Shown: positions 25,673 through 34,088 of the stretch, one piece after another
Layout of the letters: each line of letters begins with the position of its first letter
Numbering within the stretch: the stretch's first letter is position 1
Assembly: GCA_937880805.1 (NCBI GenBank)
Contig: CALGRR010000079.1
Span: 1-50,258 of the forward strand
From: an uncultured Clostridia bacterium
Lineage (GTDB): Bacteria > Bacillota > Clostridia > Oscillospirales > Acutalibacteraceae
Direction of reading: 5' to 3'
DNA length: 50,258 nucleotides
Notes under the pieces: generated by a model
What the model was told of the DNA's origin: nothing
Seen by the model: only the letters and a program-made list of their open reading frames with translations
Database searches by the model: none
Made by a program: the position numbers and the translations under genes

Positions 25673-26506
25673 TTATTCCGCAACCCCGTAGAATTCAAGC
25701 AATGCGGGGTTAATTATTGTATCTGTAAAATCAAAGCAAGAGCTGTGGCCGCCGCCGATAATCATAAGCTCCTCGGCACCCTCAATAGCACGGGTTATTT
25801 TTTTTGAATGCGACCTTTTTATCATATCGTGCTCGCCGAAAATGTTGAGCACGGGCACCTTTATCTGCGAAATATCTTCAAAGGTGAGGCTGGGCTGACC
25901 AACCATCATTCCCTTGATGTCACGCCTTATTTTGTATTCAACATCATCATAAAGCCACGATTCGATACAAAGAATTATATACTGATATGTAATCTGAATC
26001 TGGTCAAAGGTGTTGGTGCCCCGGGTGTTGATGTTGGAGCCCATAACAACGAGGGATTTTACTCTGTCCTGATGTGCAAGGGTGAAAACAAATCCGAGAT
26101 TTCCGCCGTCGCTGAAGCCGAATATGTTGGTTTTTTCAATTTTGAGAGCATCGAGAAGCTTAACAAGGTCTTCGCTCATTGTTTCAAAATTCATTGTGCC
26201 CTCAACCCAATCAGATTTGCCCGTGCCTCTCACAGAAACGGTTATAACCTTGAAATGCTTTGACATTTCGGGCAGAATGCTGCCGTCAAAGCAATGCATA
26301 TCGCCGCCGTTTGGAGAAAGAAGCAAAAGCGGTTCACCGTCGGGCTTGCCGTAAATCCCGTATTCGATTTTTGCATCTCCCGCATCGATGAATCCGTATT
26401 CAATCATTTCGGGTACCTCTCCTTCTGCCGCAAATGCTGCGGGCGAAGCCGTTAAAACAAAGCTGAAAATGAGAACAAAAGAAATTATTTTTATAAGTTT
26501 TTTCAT
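25673..26506 (-). CDS. Secreted alpha/beta hydrolase
   Basis: A 277-residue protein with a signal peptide (LIKIISFVLIFSFVLTASPAAFA). The fold is shown by LLLSPNGGD, VSVRGTGKSDW, the nucleophile elbow IFGFSDGGN and the late GGGHSSCF with the catalytic His; an Asp is in GEHDM. It is not inactivated by visible changes. Probably an esterase or peptidase of the cell surface. Substrate unknown; it lies in the middle of sugar dehydrogenase genes. Confidence 0.85.
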   Translation of the reverse strand: MKKLIKIISFVLIFSFVLTASPAAFAAEGEVPEMIEYGFIDAGDAKIEYGIYGKPDGEPLLLLSPNGGDMHCFDGSILPEMSKHFKVITVSVRGTGKSDWVEGTMNFETMSEDLVKLLDALKIEKTNIFGFSDGGNLGFVFTLAHQDRVKSLVVMGSNINTRGTNTFDQIQITYQYIILCIESWLYDDVEYKIRRDIKGMMVGQPSLTFEDISQIKVPVLNIFGEHDMIKRSHSKKITRAIEGAEELMIIGGGHSSCFDFTDTIINPALLEFYGVAE

Positions 26507-26562
26507 TGTAATCCCCCTTTTTTTCGATTATATCACTGTAAAAAATTTTTTCAATACTTTAA

Positions 26563-26603
26563 AGTAAAAAACGGTGCATTATTTTGCGAAAATAATGCAC
26601 CGT
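26563..26603 (-). terminator. Terminator after the sugar isomerase/dehydrogenase genes
   Basis: On the minus strand, ACGGTGCATTATTTT and its complement form a stem of about 14 bp followed by TTTTTTAC. It lies about 66 nt past the stop at 26670. Confidence 0.8.
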
Positions 26604-26669
26604 AATTATTAATTGGGTATAGCAAAGGCATTGCGAGGAGGAATGACGCAGTATTGGCGAAAATCTGCG

Positions 26670-27635
26670 TCAAACCCACCACATTTCGCCGGTGGATTCG
26701 GTTACCAATACCTCTTTGAGGAATGAAACCGCCTTTGAAAGGCCTTCATTCTGGCTCATAAGAGAATCCTCGTGCTCAATGCTGATTGCATAGTCATAGC
26801 CAACCATACGAAGGTTAGAAATAATATCCTTCCAATAGGAATAATCGTTGCCGTAACCAACGGAACGGAAAATCCAGGAACGGTTGATTTCATCGCCGTA
26901 GGGCTTGGTATCAAGCACACCGTTAACGGCGGTGTTGTATTTATCAATCTTTGTATCCTTTGCGTGGAAATGGAAGATTGCATCGCCAAGCTTTCTGATG
27001 CAGGCAACGGGATCCATTCCCTGCCATATAAGGTGGCTGGGGTCAAAGTTTGCACCGATTTCGGGGCCTACTGCCTCACGAAGGCGGAGAAGCGAATCTG
27101 TGTTGTAAACGCAGAAGCCGGGATGAAGCTCAAGAGCAATCTTATTAACACCGTGCTCCTTTGCAAATGCAACGAGATTTTTCCAATAAGGAATAAGAAC
27201 CTCATTCCACTGCCAATCAAGGATTTCGCCGAAATCGTTGGGCCAGGGGCAGGTTACCCAGTTAGGATATTTTGCTGTTTCGCAGTCACCGGGGCAGCCC
27301 GAGAAGGTGTTAATCTGATGAAGTCCGAGCTTTTCCGCAAGAAGAATTGTGTTGCGGATTGTTTTATCAAAATCTGCAGCAATTTCCTTGTTGGGGTGCA
27401 CGGGGTTGCCGTGGCAGGAAAGAGCACTGATTTCAACATCGTATTTTTTGAGAAGAGCCTTGAATTCTTCAAGCTTTGCATCGTCTGCAAGAAGCTCTTC
27501 GGGATTTGCGTGGGCATTGCCAGGGAAGCCGCCGCAGCCGATTTCAACCATCTCGATGCCGAGTGATTTGAAATATTTGAGTGCCTCTTCAAGAGAGAGG
27601 TTTGAAAGTAAGGTTGTGAATACTCCGAGTTTCAT
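26670..27635 (-). CDS. Sugar phosphate isomerase/epimerase (TIM barrel)
   Basis: A 321-residue protein of the xylose-isomerase-like AP endonuclease-2 fold. Metal-binding residues fit: EIGCGGFPG (about 32), the Glu in KIALELHPGF, NFDPSHLIWQG, HFHAKD and SIEHED. Relatives isomerise or epimerise sugars and inositol derivatives. Fifteen nt after the second isomerase-like gene; the three genes 26670-29477 look like one operon with a terminator at its end. Confidence 0.87.
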   Translation of the reverse strand: MKLGVFTTLLSNLSLEEALKYFKSLGIEMVEIGCGGFPGNAHANPEELLADDAKLEEFKALLKKYDVEISALSCHGNPVHPNKEIAADFDKTIRNTILLAEKLGLHQINTFSGCPGDCETAKYPNWVTCPWPNDFGEILDWQWNEVLIPYWKNLVAFAKEHGVNKIALELHPGFCVYNTDSLLRLREAVGPEIGANFDPSHLIWQGMDPVACIRKLGDAIFHFHAKDTKIDKYNTAVNGVLDTKPYGDEINRSWIFRSVGYGNDYSYWKDIISNLRMVGYDYAISIEHEDSLMSQNEGLSKAVSFLKEVLVTESTGEMWWV

Positions 27636-27650
27636 TGTGTCTTATCTCCT

Positions 27651-28376
27651 TTAGATAATGCTCTTAAGATACTTTATGCTTCTTGCTATATCCTCAAAGC
27701 CGGTGGGCACGGGGTCATCGTTTTCAACAACAACCCATTCAAGCCCGATTTCCTTTGCCGCCTTGATAACTGCGGGAATATCGCAGTTGCCCTCGCCGAG
27801 AGCCTTGGGCTTGCCGTCAATGCCGTCTTTGATGTGAAGAAGAATTATCTTATCCTTATTTTCGGTGATGAACTTATAGTTATCAACGCCTGCGTGGAAG
27901 CTCCAGTATGTATCAATTTCAAGGCAGCATCTGTCGCCGATAATATCAATGGGAAGTCTGCCGTCTTCAGCGGGAACAAACTCCTCGCAATGATTATGAT
28001 AATAGGTCTTTATGCCGTATTTTTCAAATGCATATTTCTGTGCATTTCCGAGCACATTGCCCGTTTCCTCGCACTCTGCAACCGTATCGTGAGGTGCTCC
28101 GCCAACGCCGATTGCCTTAACTCCGAGCTCATTCTGAAACTCGATTGTTGCTTCAAGCTTATCCTCTCTGAAATCGTCAAGGCCGATATGACCGCCAACG
28201 GCAACCAGACCGAGCTCATCAAGCTTTGCCTTGATTACCTTTGCATCTGTGCCGAAATATCCTGCGAATTCAACGCCGTCATATCCGATTTTCTTGATTT
28301 CTTCAAGAGCTTTAAGAAGAGTTTCGGTATCATTTATATGTTCTCTTACCGAGTAAACCTGAACTGCAATTTTCAT
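27651..28376 (-). CDS. Sugar phosphate isomerase/epimerase (IolE/hydroxypyruvate isomerase-like)
   Basis: A 241-residue TIM barrel that starts MKIAVQVYSVREHI. KTYYHNHCEEF, CLEIDTYWSFHAG, LLHIKDG and WVVVEND hold the probable metal ligands (His, Glu, Asp, His). Shorter than its neighbour and only distantly similar. Six nt after the dehydrogenase gene. In several known pathways such proteins act on the 3-keto sugar formed by a Gfo/Idh enzyme; here that is an inference. Confidence 0.87.
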   Translation of the reverse strand: MKIAVQVYSVREHINDTETLLKALEEIKKIGYDGVEFAGYFGTDAKVIKAKLDELGLVAVGGHIGLDDFREDKLEATIEFQNELGVKAIGVGGAPHDTVAECEETGNVLGNAQKYAFEKYGIKTYYHNHCEEFVPAEDGRLPIDIIGDRCCLEIDTYWSFHAGVDNYKFITENKDKIILLHIKDGIDGKPKALGEGNCDIPAVIKAAKEIGLEWVVVENDDPVPTGFEDIARSIKYLKSII

Positions 28377-28382
28377 CAGAGA

Positions 28383-29477
28383 TTATGCCTCCTCATTAAG
28401 ATAAACGGGCTTGCCTGTTTCGGCTGACTCATAGATTGCTTCAAGAATCTGGGTAACAACCATTGCCTGCTCGGGCTTTGTGCGAAGCTCTGCACCGTTG
28501 AGAACTGCATCATAGAAAGCTCTGCATTCAAGCTCCTCGGGCTTGTCGCTTGCACCGTCATAGAAAGCAACGCCGCCTGCGTCGAAGTTGGGAGTTTCAA
28601 TAACCTGTCTGCCGTTCTTAACATAGTTTATGCGAAGGTCGTCGCCGAGCATATCTGCACCGCCGTTAACGCCTGCAATAAGTGTTGATGCCTCGCAGGG
28701 GTCTGCAATGTTGAGTGCCCATGCTGATTCAACACTTACGGTTGCACCGTTTTCCATAACAACAAAGCCGAATGCCGAATCTTCAACCGTATACTTTTCG
28801 GGATCCCAGTCGCCCCAGGCATTAGCTGTTCTCTTCTGGTCGCCGAGCTTCTTATATTTTGTGCCCACAACCATCTTGGGCTTATAGTTATTCATCATCC
28901 AGAGAGTGAGGTCAAGAGCGTGTGTTCCGATGTCAATAAGCGGACCGCCGCCCTGCTCTTCTTCGTTAAGGAATACGCCCCAGGTGGGAACAGCTCTTCT
29001 GCGGAGTGCAAGAGCTCTTGCATAATAGATTTCGCCGAAATCGCCGTTTTCACAGCACTCTTTAAGATAGAGGGAATCGCCTCTCCAGCGTGACTGATAG
29101 CCGATTGAAAGCACCTTGCCCGTTCTTACGGATGCCTCATACATAGCCTTTGCCTCTGCATAGGTTTTTGCCATAGGCTTTTCGCAAAGAACGTGCTTAC
29201 CTGCTTCAAGAGCATCAATGGTGATAAAGCTGTGTGAACGGTTGGGAGTACAAACGTGAACAGCAACAATGCTTTCATCCTTCAGAAGCTCTTTATAGTC
29301 TGTATAAACCTTTGCATCGGGCGAGCCGTATTTCTCGGCTGTTTTGATTGCTCTCTCTTCAATAATATCGCAGAATGCAACGGGCTCAAGGAAATCAATG
29401 TTTTCGATTGCACGCAGGTGCTTTCCGTTTGCGATGCCGCCGCATCCGATTATACCGATTTTAACTTTTTCTGCCAT
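28383..29477 (-). CDS. Gfo/Idh/MocA family sugar dehydrogenase
   Basis: A 364-residue oxidoreductase: Rossmann segment IGIIGCGGIANGKHLRA (about 7-23), CTPNRSHSFI, VLCEKPMAKT with E-K-P, and GGPLIDIGTHALDL with the catalytic Asp and His. First gene of the operon with the two TIM barrels. GGAGAAATTGTT precedes the ATG. Divergent from cysK across a 234-nt region that holds the cysK promoter. Confidence 0.9.
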   Translation of the reverse strand: MAEKVKIGIIGCGGIANGKHLRAIENIDFLEPVAFCDIIEERAIKTAEKYGSPDAKVYTDYKELLKDESIVAVHVCTPNRSHSFITIDALEAGKHVLCEKPMAKTYAEAKAMYEASVRTGKVLSIGYQSRWRGDSLYLKECCENGDFGEIYYARALALRRRAVPTWGVFLNEEEQGGGPLIDIGTHALDLTLWMMNNYKPKMVVGTKYKKLGDQKRTANAWGDWDPEKYTVEDSAFGFVVMENGATVSVESAWALNIADPCEASTLIAGVNGGADMLGDDLRINYVKNGRQVIETPNFDAGGVAFYDGASDKPEELECRAFYDAVLNGAELRTKPEQAMVVTQILEAIYESAETGKPVYLNEEA

Positions 29478-29649
29478 AACAATTTCTCCTTATGTAAGAT
29501 TGGAAAAACCACACTTTTCCTTTTAGAGCGAGATGATTCGAACTCTACCTTAATTATATCAATTTAAATCACTAATGCAAGAAATATCTTTCCGTCATAA
29601 TGTAAAAAATAAAGCTTCCGTTTTGGGCAGAATTACTAAACACAACACC

Positions 29650-29679
29650 TTGACCGTTCATATAATAATTTGATATAAT
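29650..29679 (+). promoter_or_regulatory. Promoter for cysK
   Basis: TTGACC (29650-29655), 18 nt, TATAAT (29674-29679), leaving a leader of about 25 nt before the ATG at 29712. Confidence 0.65.
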
Positions 29680-29711
29680 AATATAAATCTTTTTTGAACA
29701 GAGTTGATTTT

Positions 29712-30638
29712 ATGAAAATATACGAAAACGTTTCCTCACTCACGGGCAACACCCCGCTTGTGAATTTTTCACGCTATGCAGAGGGGCTTTGCTGCAAAAT
29801 TCTTGCAAAGCTCGAATATCTTAATCCTGCGGGAAGTGCCAAAGACAGAGTGGGCAAAGAAATGATTCTCTCTGCACTTGAAGAAGGCAGAATAACAAAA
29901 GAATCGGTTATTATCGAGCCCACCAGCGGCAACACGGGAATAGGCATTGCCTCAACTGCCGCACAGCTCGGGATGAAGGTTATCATCACTATGCCCGAAA
30001 CAATGAGCATTGAAAGAAGAAAGCTTCTCTCTGCATACGGTGCAGAGCTCGTTTTAACAGAAGGCTCAAAGGGTATGAAGGGTGCTATCGAAAAGGCTCA
30101 GGATCTTGCTTTGCAAATCCCCGACAGCTTCATTCCCGCACAGTTTGATAACCCCGCAAACGCCAATGCCCACTATAAAACAACGGGCCCCGAAATATGG
30201 GATGACACCGACGGAAGTGTTGATATTTTTGTTGCAGGCGTAGGCACGGGCGGAACAATCACGGGCACGGGAAGATACCTTAAAGAGAAAAATCCCGATA
30301 TAAAAATAATTGCCGTTGAGCCCAAGGACTCCCCCTTCCTTTCCGAAGGCAGGGCGGGTGCACACGGCTTGCAGGGCATCGGTGCAGGCTTCGTGCCTTC
30401 TATTCTCGATACTGAAATCTATGATGAAATAATCACCGTTTCAACCGAAGAGGCATATGCCGCCGCAAGAAAAACCGTTAAAACAGAGGGCATTCTTATA
30501 GGCATTTCTGCGGGTGCGGCACTTCACGCAGCAACCCTTATTGCTTCAAGGCCCGAAAACACAGATAAAACCGTTGTTGTGCTTTTGCCCGACGGCGGCG
30601 AGAGATACCTTTCAACACCGCTTTTCGAGGAGGAATAA
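29712..30638 (+). CDS. cysK: Cysteine synthase (O-acetylserine sulfhydrylase)
   Basis: A 308-residue PLP enzyme that makes cysteine from O-acetylserine and sulfide. Lys44 in NPAGSAKDR binds PLP; TSGNTG (71-76) and GVGTGGTITGTGRYL are typical, and SAGAA near the C-terminus holds the phosphate site. I choose the ATG at 29712 over a TTG at 29694. The ribosome site is weak (CAGAGTTG). The next gene follows 2 nt after the stop. Confidence 0.94.
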   Translation: MKIYENVSSLTGNTPLVNFSRYAEGLCCKILAKLEYLNPAGSAKDRVGKEMILSALEEGRITKESVIIEPTSGNTGIGIASTAAQLGMKVIITMPETMSIERRKLLSAYGAELVLTEGSKGMKGAIEKAQDLALQIPDSFIPAQFDNPANANAHYKTTGPEIWDDTDGSVDIFVAGVGTGGTITGTGRYLKEKNPDIKIIAVEPKDSPFLSEGRAGAHGLQGIGAGFVPSILDTEIYDEIITVSTEEAYAAARKTVKTEGILIGISAGAALHAATLIASRPENTDKTVVVLLPDGGERYLSTPLFEEE

Positions 30639-30640
30639 AA

Positions 30641-31135
30641 ATGAGCAACGGATTAACCAGAAGAGAGCAGGAAATAACGGATATTAATGAAATTATCCGC
30701 ATACTTGACGAATCAAAAATTGCCCATATCGGGCTTGTTGACGGCGATGAGCCTTATGTTGTGCCTATGAATTACGGCTATGTTATGGAAAACGGCAAGC
30801 TCACAATTTATCTGCACGGTGCAAAAAGAGGCAGAAAGCTTGATTTGATAAGAGCAAACCCCAAGGTTTTCTTTGAAGCGGAATGCGACCTCGTGCCCTT
30901 TGAGGGCGATGTTGCCTGCCGCTACGGCATTGCCTATTCATCAATAATGGGCAAGGGCACCGCCGAAATAATTGAAGATGTTGAAGAAAAAAAGCTTGCA
31001 CTTTCCCTTCTTATGAAAACCCAGACGGGCAAGGATTTTGAGTTTGAAGATAAAATGACAACCATCGTAAGCGTTATCAGAATAAATGTTTCGCAGTATA
31101 CGGCAAAATACCGCCCTGCACCCAAAATGATTTAA
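30641..31135 (+). CDS. Nim-like pyridoxamine 5'-phosphate oxidase-fold flavoprotein
   Basis: A 164-residue split-barrel protein. The start RREQEITDINEIIRILDESKIAHIGLVDGDEPYVVPMNYGY is the pattern of the NimA family, a few of which reduce nitroimidazole drugs; most are of unknown role. LHGAKRGRKLDLI is the FMN-phosphate region. In one operon with cysK (2-nt gap) and the methyltransferase gene (15 nt). Confidence 0.88.
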   Translation: MSNGLTRREQEITDINEIIRILDESKIAHIGLVDGDEPYVVPMNYGYVMENGKLTIYLHGAKRGRKLDLIRANPKVFFEAECDLVPFEGDVACRYGIAYSSIMGKGTAEIIEDVEEKKLALSLLMKTQTGKDFEFEDKMTTIVSVIRINVSQYTAKYRPAPKMI

Positions 31136-31150
31136 AAGCGAGGACAGTTT

Positions 31151-32332
31151 ATGTCACAGACCTCAAATAAAAAAACAAATCCCAATGCCTGCCCGCTTGC
31201 AAAAAAATGCGGCGGCTGTCAGCTTCAGAATATGACCTATGACCGCCAGCTCAGATGGAAGCAGGCACGGTGCGAGATTCTGCTGAAAAAATTCGGAAAA
31301 GTAAATAAAATAATCGGAATGGAAAATCCGTATAACTACCGCAACAAGGTTCAGGCGGCATTCGGCAGAACAAGAAGCGGAAAAATCATTTCAGGCGTTT
31401 ATCAGTCGGGCAGTCACAGAATAGTTTCGGTTGATACCTGTATGACAGAGGATAAAACCGCCGATGAAATCATTGTTGACATCCGCAATATGCTGCCTAA
31501 ATTCAAAATTCTTGTTTATGATGAGGATAAAGGCACGGGCTTTCTGCGTCACGTTCTGGTTAAAAGAGGCTTTACAAGCGGTGAGGTAATGGTTGTGCTC
31601 GTCGGAGTAAGCAACTATTTCCCGATCAAGAAAAAATTTGTTGCCGCCCTTCTTGAAAAGCACCCCGAAATAACAACGGTTATTCTTAATATAAACCCTA
31701 AGGATACAAATCTTGTTCTCGGCGAGCGTGAAGAGGTGCTTTACGGCAACGGCTATATTGAAGATACCCTTTGCGGCTGTGTTTTCAGAATTTCCGCAAA
31801 ATCCTTTTATCAGATAAATCCCGTTCAGACCGAAAAGCTTTACGGCAAGGCAATGGAGCTTGCAGAATTAAATGAAAACACAACGGTTATCGATGCTTAT
31901 TGCGGCATCGGCACCATCGGTCTTGTTGCGGCAAAAACTGCAGGCTCGGTTATCGGCGTTGAGCTTAACCGTGACGCAGTTAAAGATGCAATAGCAAATG
32001 CAAAGAGAAACAACGCAAAAAACGCAAGGTTTTACTGTGCGGATGCAGGCGATTTTATGCAGGAGCTTGCAAATGAGGGCGAAACTGCCGATGTTGTATT
32101 TATGGACCCTCCCCGCGCAGGCAGCACCCGAAAATTCATTGATTCGGTTGCAAAAATGAACCCCGAAAAGGTGGTTTATATCTCCTGCAACCCTGAAACT
32201 CTTGCCCGTGACCTCGATTATTTCATCAAAAAGGGCTACAAGGTCAAAAAAATCTGCCCCGTTGATATGTTTCCGCATACAAATCATATAGAATGTGTGG
32301 TTCTTTTGTCCCAACAGAAAGTCGAACTGTAG
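31151..32332 (+). CDS. rlmD: 23S rRNA (uracil-5-)-methyltransferase of the RlmD/TrmA family
   Basis: A 393-residue SAM-dependent methylase. Cys14, Cys20 and Cys23 in NACPLAKKCGGCQ fit the iron-sulfur site (fourth Cys in DTCMTED), and the catalytic Cys lies in VYISCNPETLARDL. SAM site: VIDAYCGIGTIGL; DPPRAGS follows. It lacks an N-terminal TRAM domain, so it is short for the family, and which uracil it methylates is uncertain. Last gene of the cysK run. Confidence 0.88.
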   Translation: MSQTSNKKTNPNACPLAKKCGGCQLQNMTYDRQLRWKQARCEILLKKFGKVNKIIGMENPYNYRNKVQAAFGRTRSGKIISGVYQSGSHRIVSVDTCMTEDKTADEIIVDIRNMLPKFKILVYDEDKGTGFLRHVLVKRGFTSGEVMVVLVGVSNYFPIKKKFVAALLEKHPEITTVILNINPKDTNLVLGEREEVLYGNGYIEDTLCGCVFRISAKSFYQINPVQTEKLYGKAMELAELNENTTVIDAYCGIGTIGLVAAKTAGSVIGVELNRDAVKDAIANAKRNNAKNARFYCADAGDFMQELANEGETADVVFMDPPRAGSTRKFIDSVAKMNPEKVVYISCNPETLARDLDYFIKKGYKVKKICPVDMFPHTNHIECVVLLSQQKVEL

Positions 32333-32436
32333 AGTTAGGCGGTATAAAATATTTAAAAAAATTGCACCGTGCTGCTTTGTTAAAAGTGCAAAACTTTAAA
32401 TCGGTAAAGCAAATTATTTTTTGTGAAATTTTGCGG

Positions 32437-32465
32437 TTGACGGCGGATTTTCACGGTGCTATAAT
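32437..32465 (+). promoter_or_regulatory. Promoter of the T-box/ilvA transcript
   Basis: TTGACG (32437-32442), 17 nt, TATAAT (32460-32465), about 7 nt before the probable transcript start. It lies about 105 nt after rlmD. The stretch 32333-32436 shows no gene. Confidence 0.8.
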
Positions 32466-32471
32466 GACAAC

Positions 32472-32770
32472 AATTCAATAACACACAAACGCAATGACGA
32501 GGAGCAGCAGATTAATCCCGCATCAGAGAGCCGATGGTTGGTGTGAATCGGCGAAAGGATTTATCAAGGCCAAATCACCTCAGAGCGGCGAGCCTGAAAA
32601 GTTTTTGAGTAAGGCAGACGGAGCCCGACCGTTACAGCGGGGAGCGATGTTGGTCGCAGTGAGTGGTCGTCTTTTGAGGCGGCAAGAAGAGTGGTACCGC
32701 AAGATTTTTAATTATTTTGTATCAGAAATCCTGTCTCTTTACTATTTTAGTTAAGAGATGGGATTTTTTG
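32472..32770 (+). promoter_or_regulatory. T-box riboswitch, isoleucine specifier, with terminator
   Basis: Stem I: the base helix pairs GAGG with CCTC, then GATTAATCC with GGATTTATC, and CCGAT with ATCGG at the top, with AGAGAGCC and the GGTTGGTG loop. The specifier is ATC (32574-32576), next to the base helix, so the tRNA is Ile. The T-box sequence AGAGTGGTACCGC (32688-32700) is the tRNA-acceptor binding site. The terminator (32728-32770) is ATCCTGTCTCTT and AAGAGATGGGAT followed by TTTTTT. Uncharged tRNA-Ile should open ilvA expression. Confidence 0.92.
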
Positions 32771-32801
32771 TTTTATTTTATCACGATTGGAGTGCAGTAA
32801 A

Positions 32802-33998
32802 ATGTTGACGCTTGACAAGATTTTTGAAGCACAGGTGGTGCTCAAGGACATTATAAGAGCAACAAAGGTTGTTCCTTCAAACGGAATAGCCGCAGAATGC
32901 GAACTATATCTTAAACCCGAAAACCTGCAGAAGACGGGCTCATTCAAGCTTCGTGGTTCAGGCTATAAAATTGCTACGCTTTCCGATGAGGAAAAAGCAA
33001 AAGGCGTTATAGCCTGCTCGGCGGGAAATCACGCTCAGGGGGTTGCTCTTGCAGCCTCAAAGCACGGAATAAAATCGCTGATTTGCCTTCCCGACAGTGC
33101 TCCGATTTCAAAGGTTGAGGCAACAAAGAGCTACGGTGCGGAGGTTTGCCTTGTTAACGGATGTTATGACGATGCTTATGCAAAGGCTTTGCAGCTCAGG
33201 GATGAAATGGGATACACCTTTGTTCATCCGTTTGATGACGAAGCTGTGATTGCGGGTCAGGGCACAATCGGTCTTGAGATTGCAAACGACATCGACGATA
33301 TTGATGCGGTCATTGTTCCGATTGGCGGCGGCGGTCTTATTTCGGGTGTTGCATATACTCTCAAATCAATCCGACCTTCAATCAAGGTTTACGGCGTTCA
33401 GGCTGCAGGTGCTCCGAGTATGTTCAATTCGCTGAAAAGCGGAAATATTGAGTGCCTCGAAAGCATTTCAACCATTGCAGACGGTATTGCCGTTAAACAG
33501 CCCGGTGAACACACTTTTGAACTGATTAACAAGTATGTTGACGATATTGCACTTGTTACCGAAGATGAAATTGCAGGTGCAATTCTTGAACTGATTGAAA
33601 AGCAGAAAATGATTGCCGAAGGTGCGGGAGCAGTTTCCGTTGCGGCGGCGATGTTCAACAAATTCCCGATTCAGGGCAAAAAAGTTGTGAGCCTTGTTTC
33701 TGGCGGAAACATTGATGTTACAAGCCTCTCAAGAGTTATCAAACGCGGTCTTATCAAATCGGGCAGAACTTCAAGTATGCTGCTTGAGCTGATTGATAAA
33801 CCAGGTCAGCTTAAAGACGTTTCAAGAATTATCGCAGACTGCGGCGGCAATGTTACGAGCGTTCATCACGAGCGTGCGGGCAGCACGGAAAGCGTGAACG
33901 GCTGTTATCTTCGAATCACAATGGAAACCCGAAATTATGACCACGTTCTTGAAATCAAAGAAGCACTTAAAGCAGAAGGCTTCAAAATAGTGGAATAA
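32802..33998 (+). CDS. ilvA: Threonine ammonia-lyase (biosynthetic) with ACT domain
   Basis: A 398-residue PLP enzyme that makes 2-oxobutanoate from threonine, first step of isoleucine synthesis. I take the ATG at 32802 (GGAGTG upstream) over a TTG at 32787. Lys49 in TGSFKLRG binds PLP; VPIGGGGLISG holds the phosphate site. Residues from about 322 (SSMLLELIDKPGQLKDV) form an ACT domain, the site of allosteric control. The isoleucine T-box in front of it confirms the biosynthetic role. Confidence 0.95.
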   Translation: MLTLDKIFEAQVVLKDIIRATKVVPSNGIAAECELYLKPENLQKTGSFKLRGSGYKIATLSDEEKAKGVIACSAGNHAQGVALAASKHGIKSLICLPDSAPISKVEATKSYGAEVCLVNGCYDDAYAKALQLRDEMGYTFVHPFDDEAVIAGQGTIGLEIANDIDDIDAVIVPIGGGGLISGVAYTLKSIRPSIKVYGVQAAGAPSMFNSLKSGNIECLESISTIADGIAVKQPGEHTFELINKYVDDIALVTEDEIAGAILELIEKQKMIAEGAGAVSVAAAMFNKFPIQGKKVVSLVSGGNIDVTSLSRVIKRGLIKSGRTSSMLLELIDKPGQLKDVSRIIADCGGNVTSVHHERAGSTESVNGCYLRITMETRNYDHVLEIKEALKAEGFKIVE

Positions 33999-34046
33999 TA
34001 CGAGGTAAGAATTCATCAAAATACGAAGAAAGCTTGAAAAAGTAAT

Positions 34047-34078
34047 AAAGCCGACGGAATTTAATCCGTCGGCTTTTT
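34047..34078 (+). terminator. Terminator of ilvA
   Basis: AAAGCCGACGGA and TCCGTCGGCTTT form a perfect 12-bp stem with loop ATTTAA, followed by TT; nearly symmetric, so it may also act for the opposite gene, which ends at 34089. Confidence 0.85.
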
Positions 34079-34088
34079 GATTATTCAA

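Noticed and set aside
29520..29555. tRNA-like fragment on the minus strand (GTTCGAATCATCTCGCTCT)
   Set aside because: It recalls a T-loop and acceptor end, but the T-arm does not pair and no other arms are present; also no flanking integrase. Not called as tRNA or att site.
32494..32754. 86-residue plus-strand frame over the T-box
   Set aside because: It coincides with the riboswitch RNA; its translation is arginine-rich and resembles no protein.
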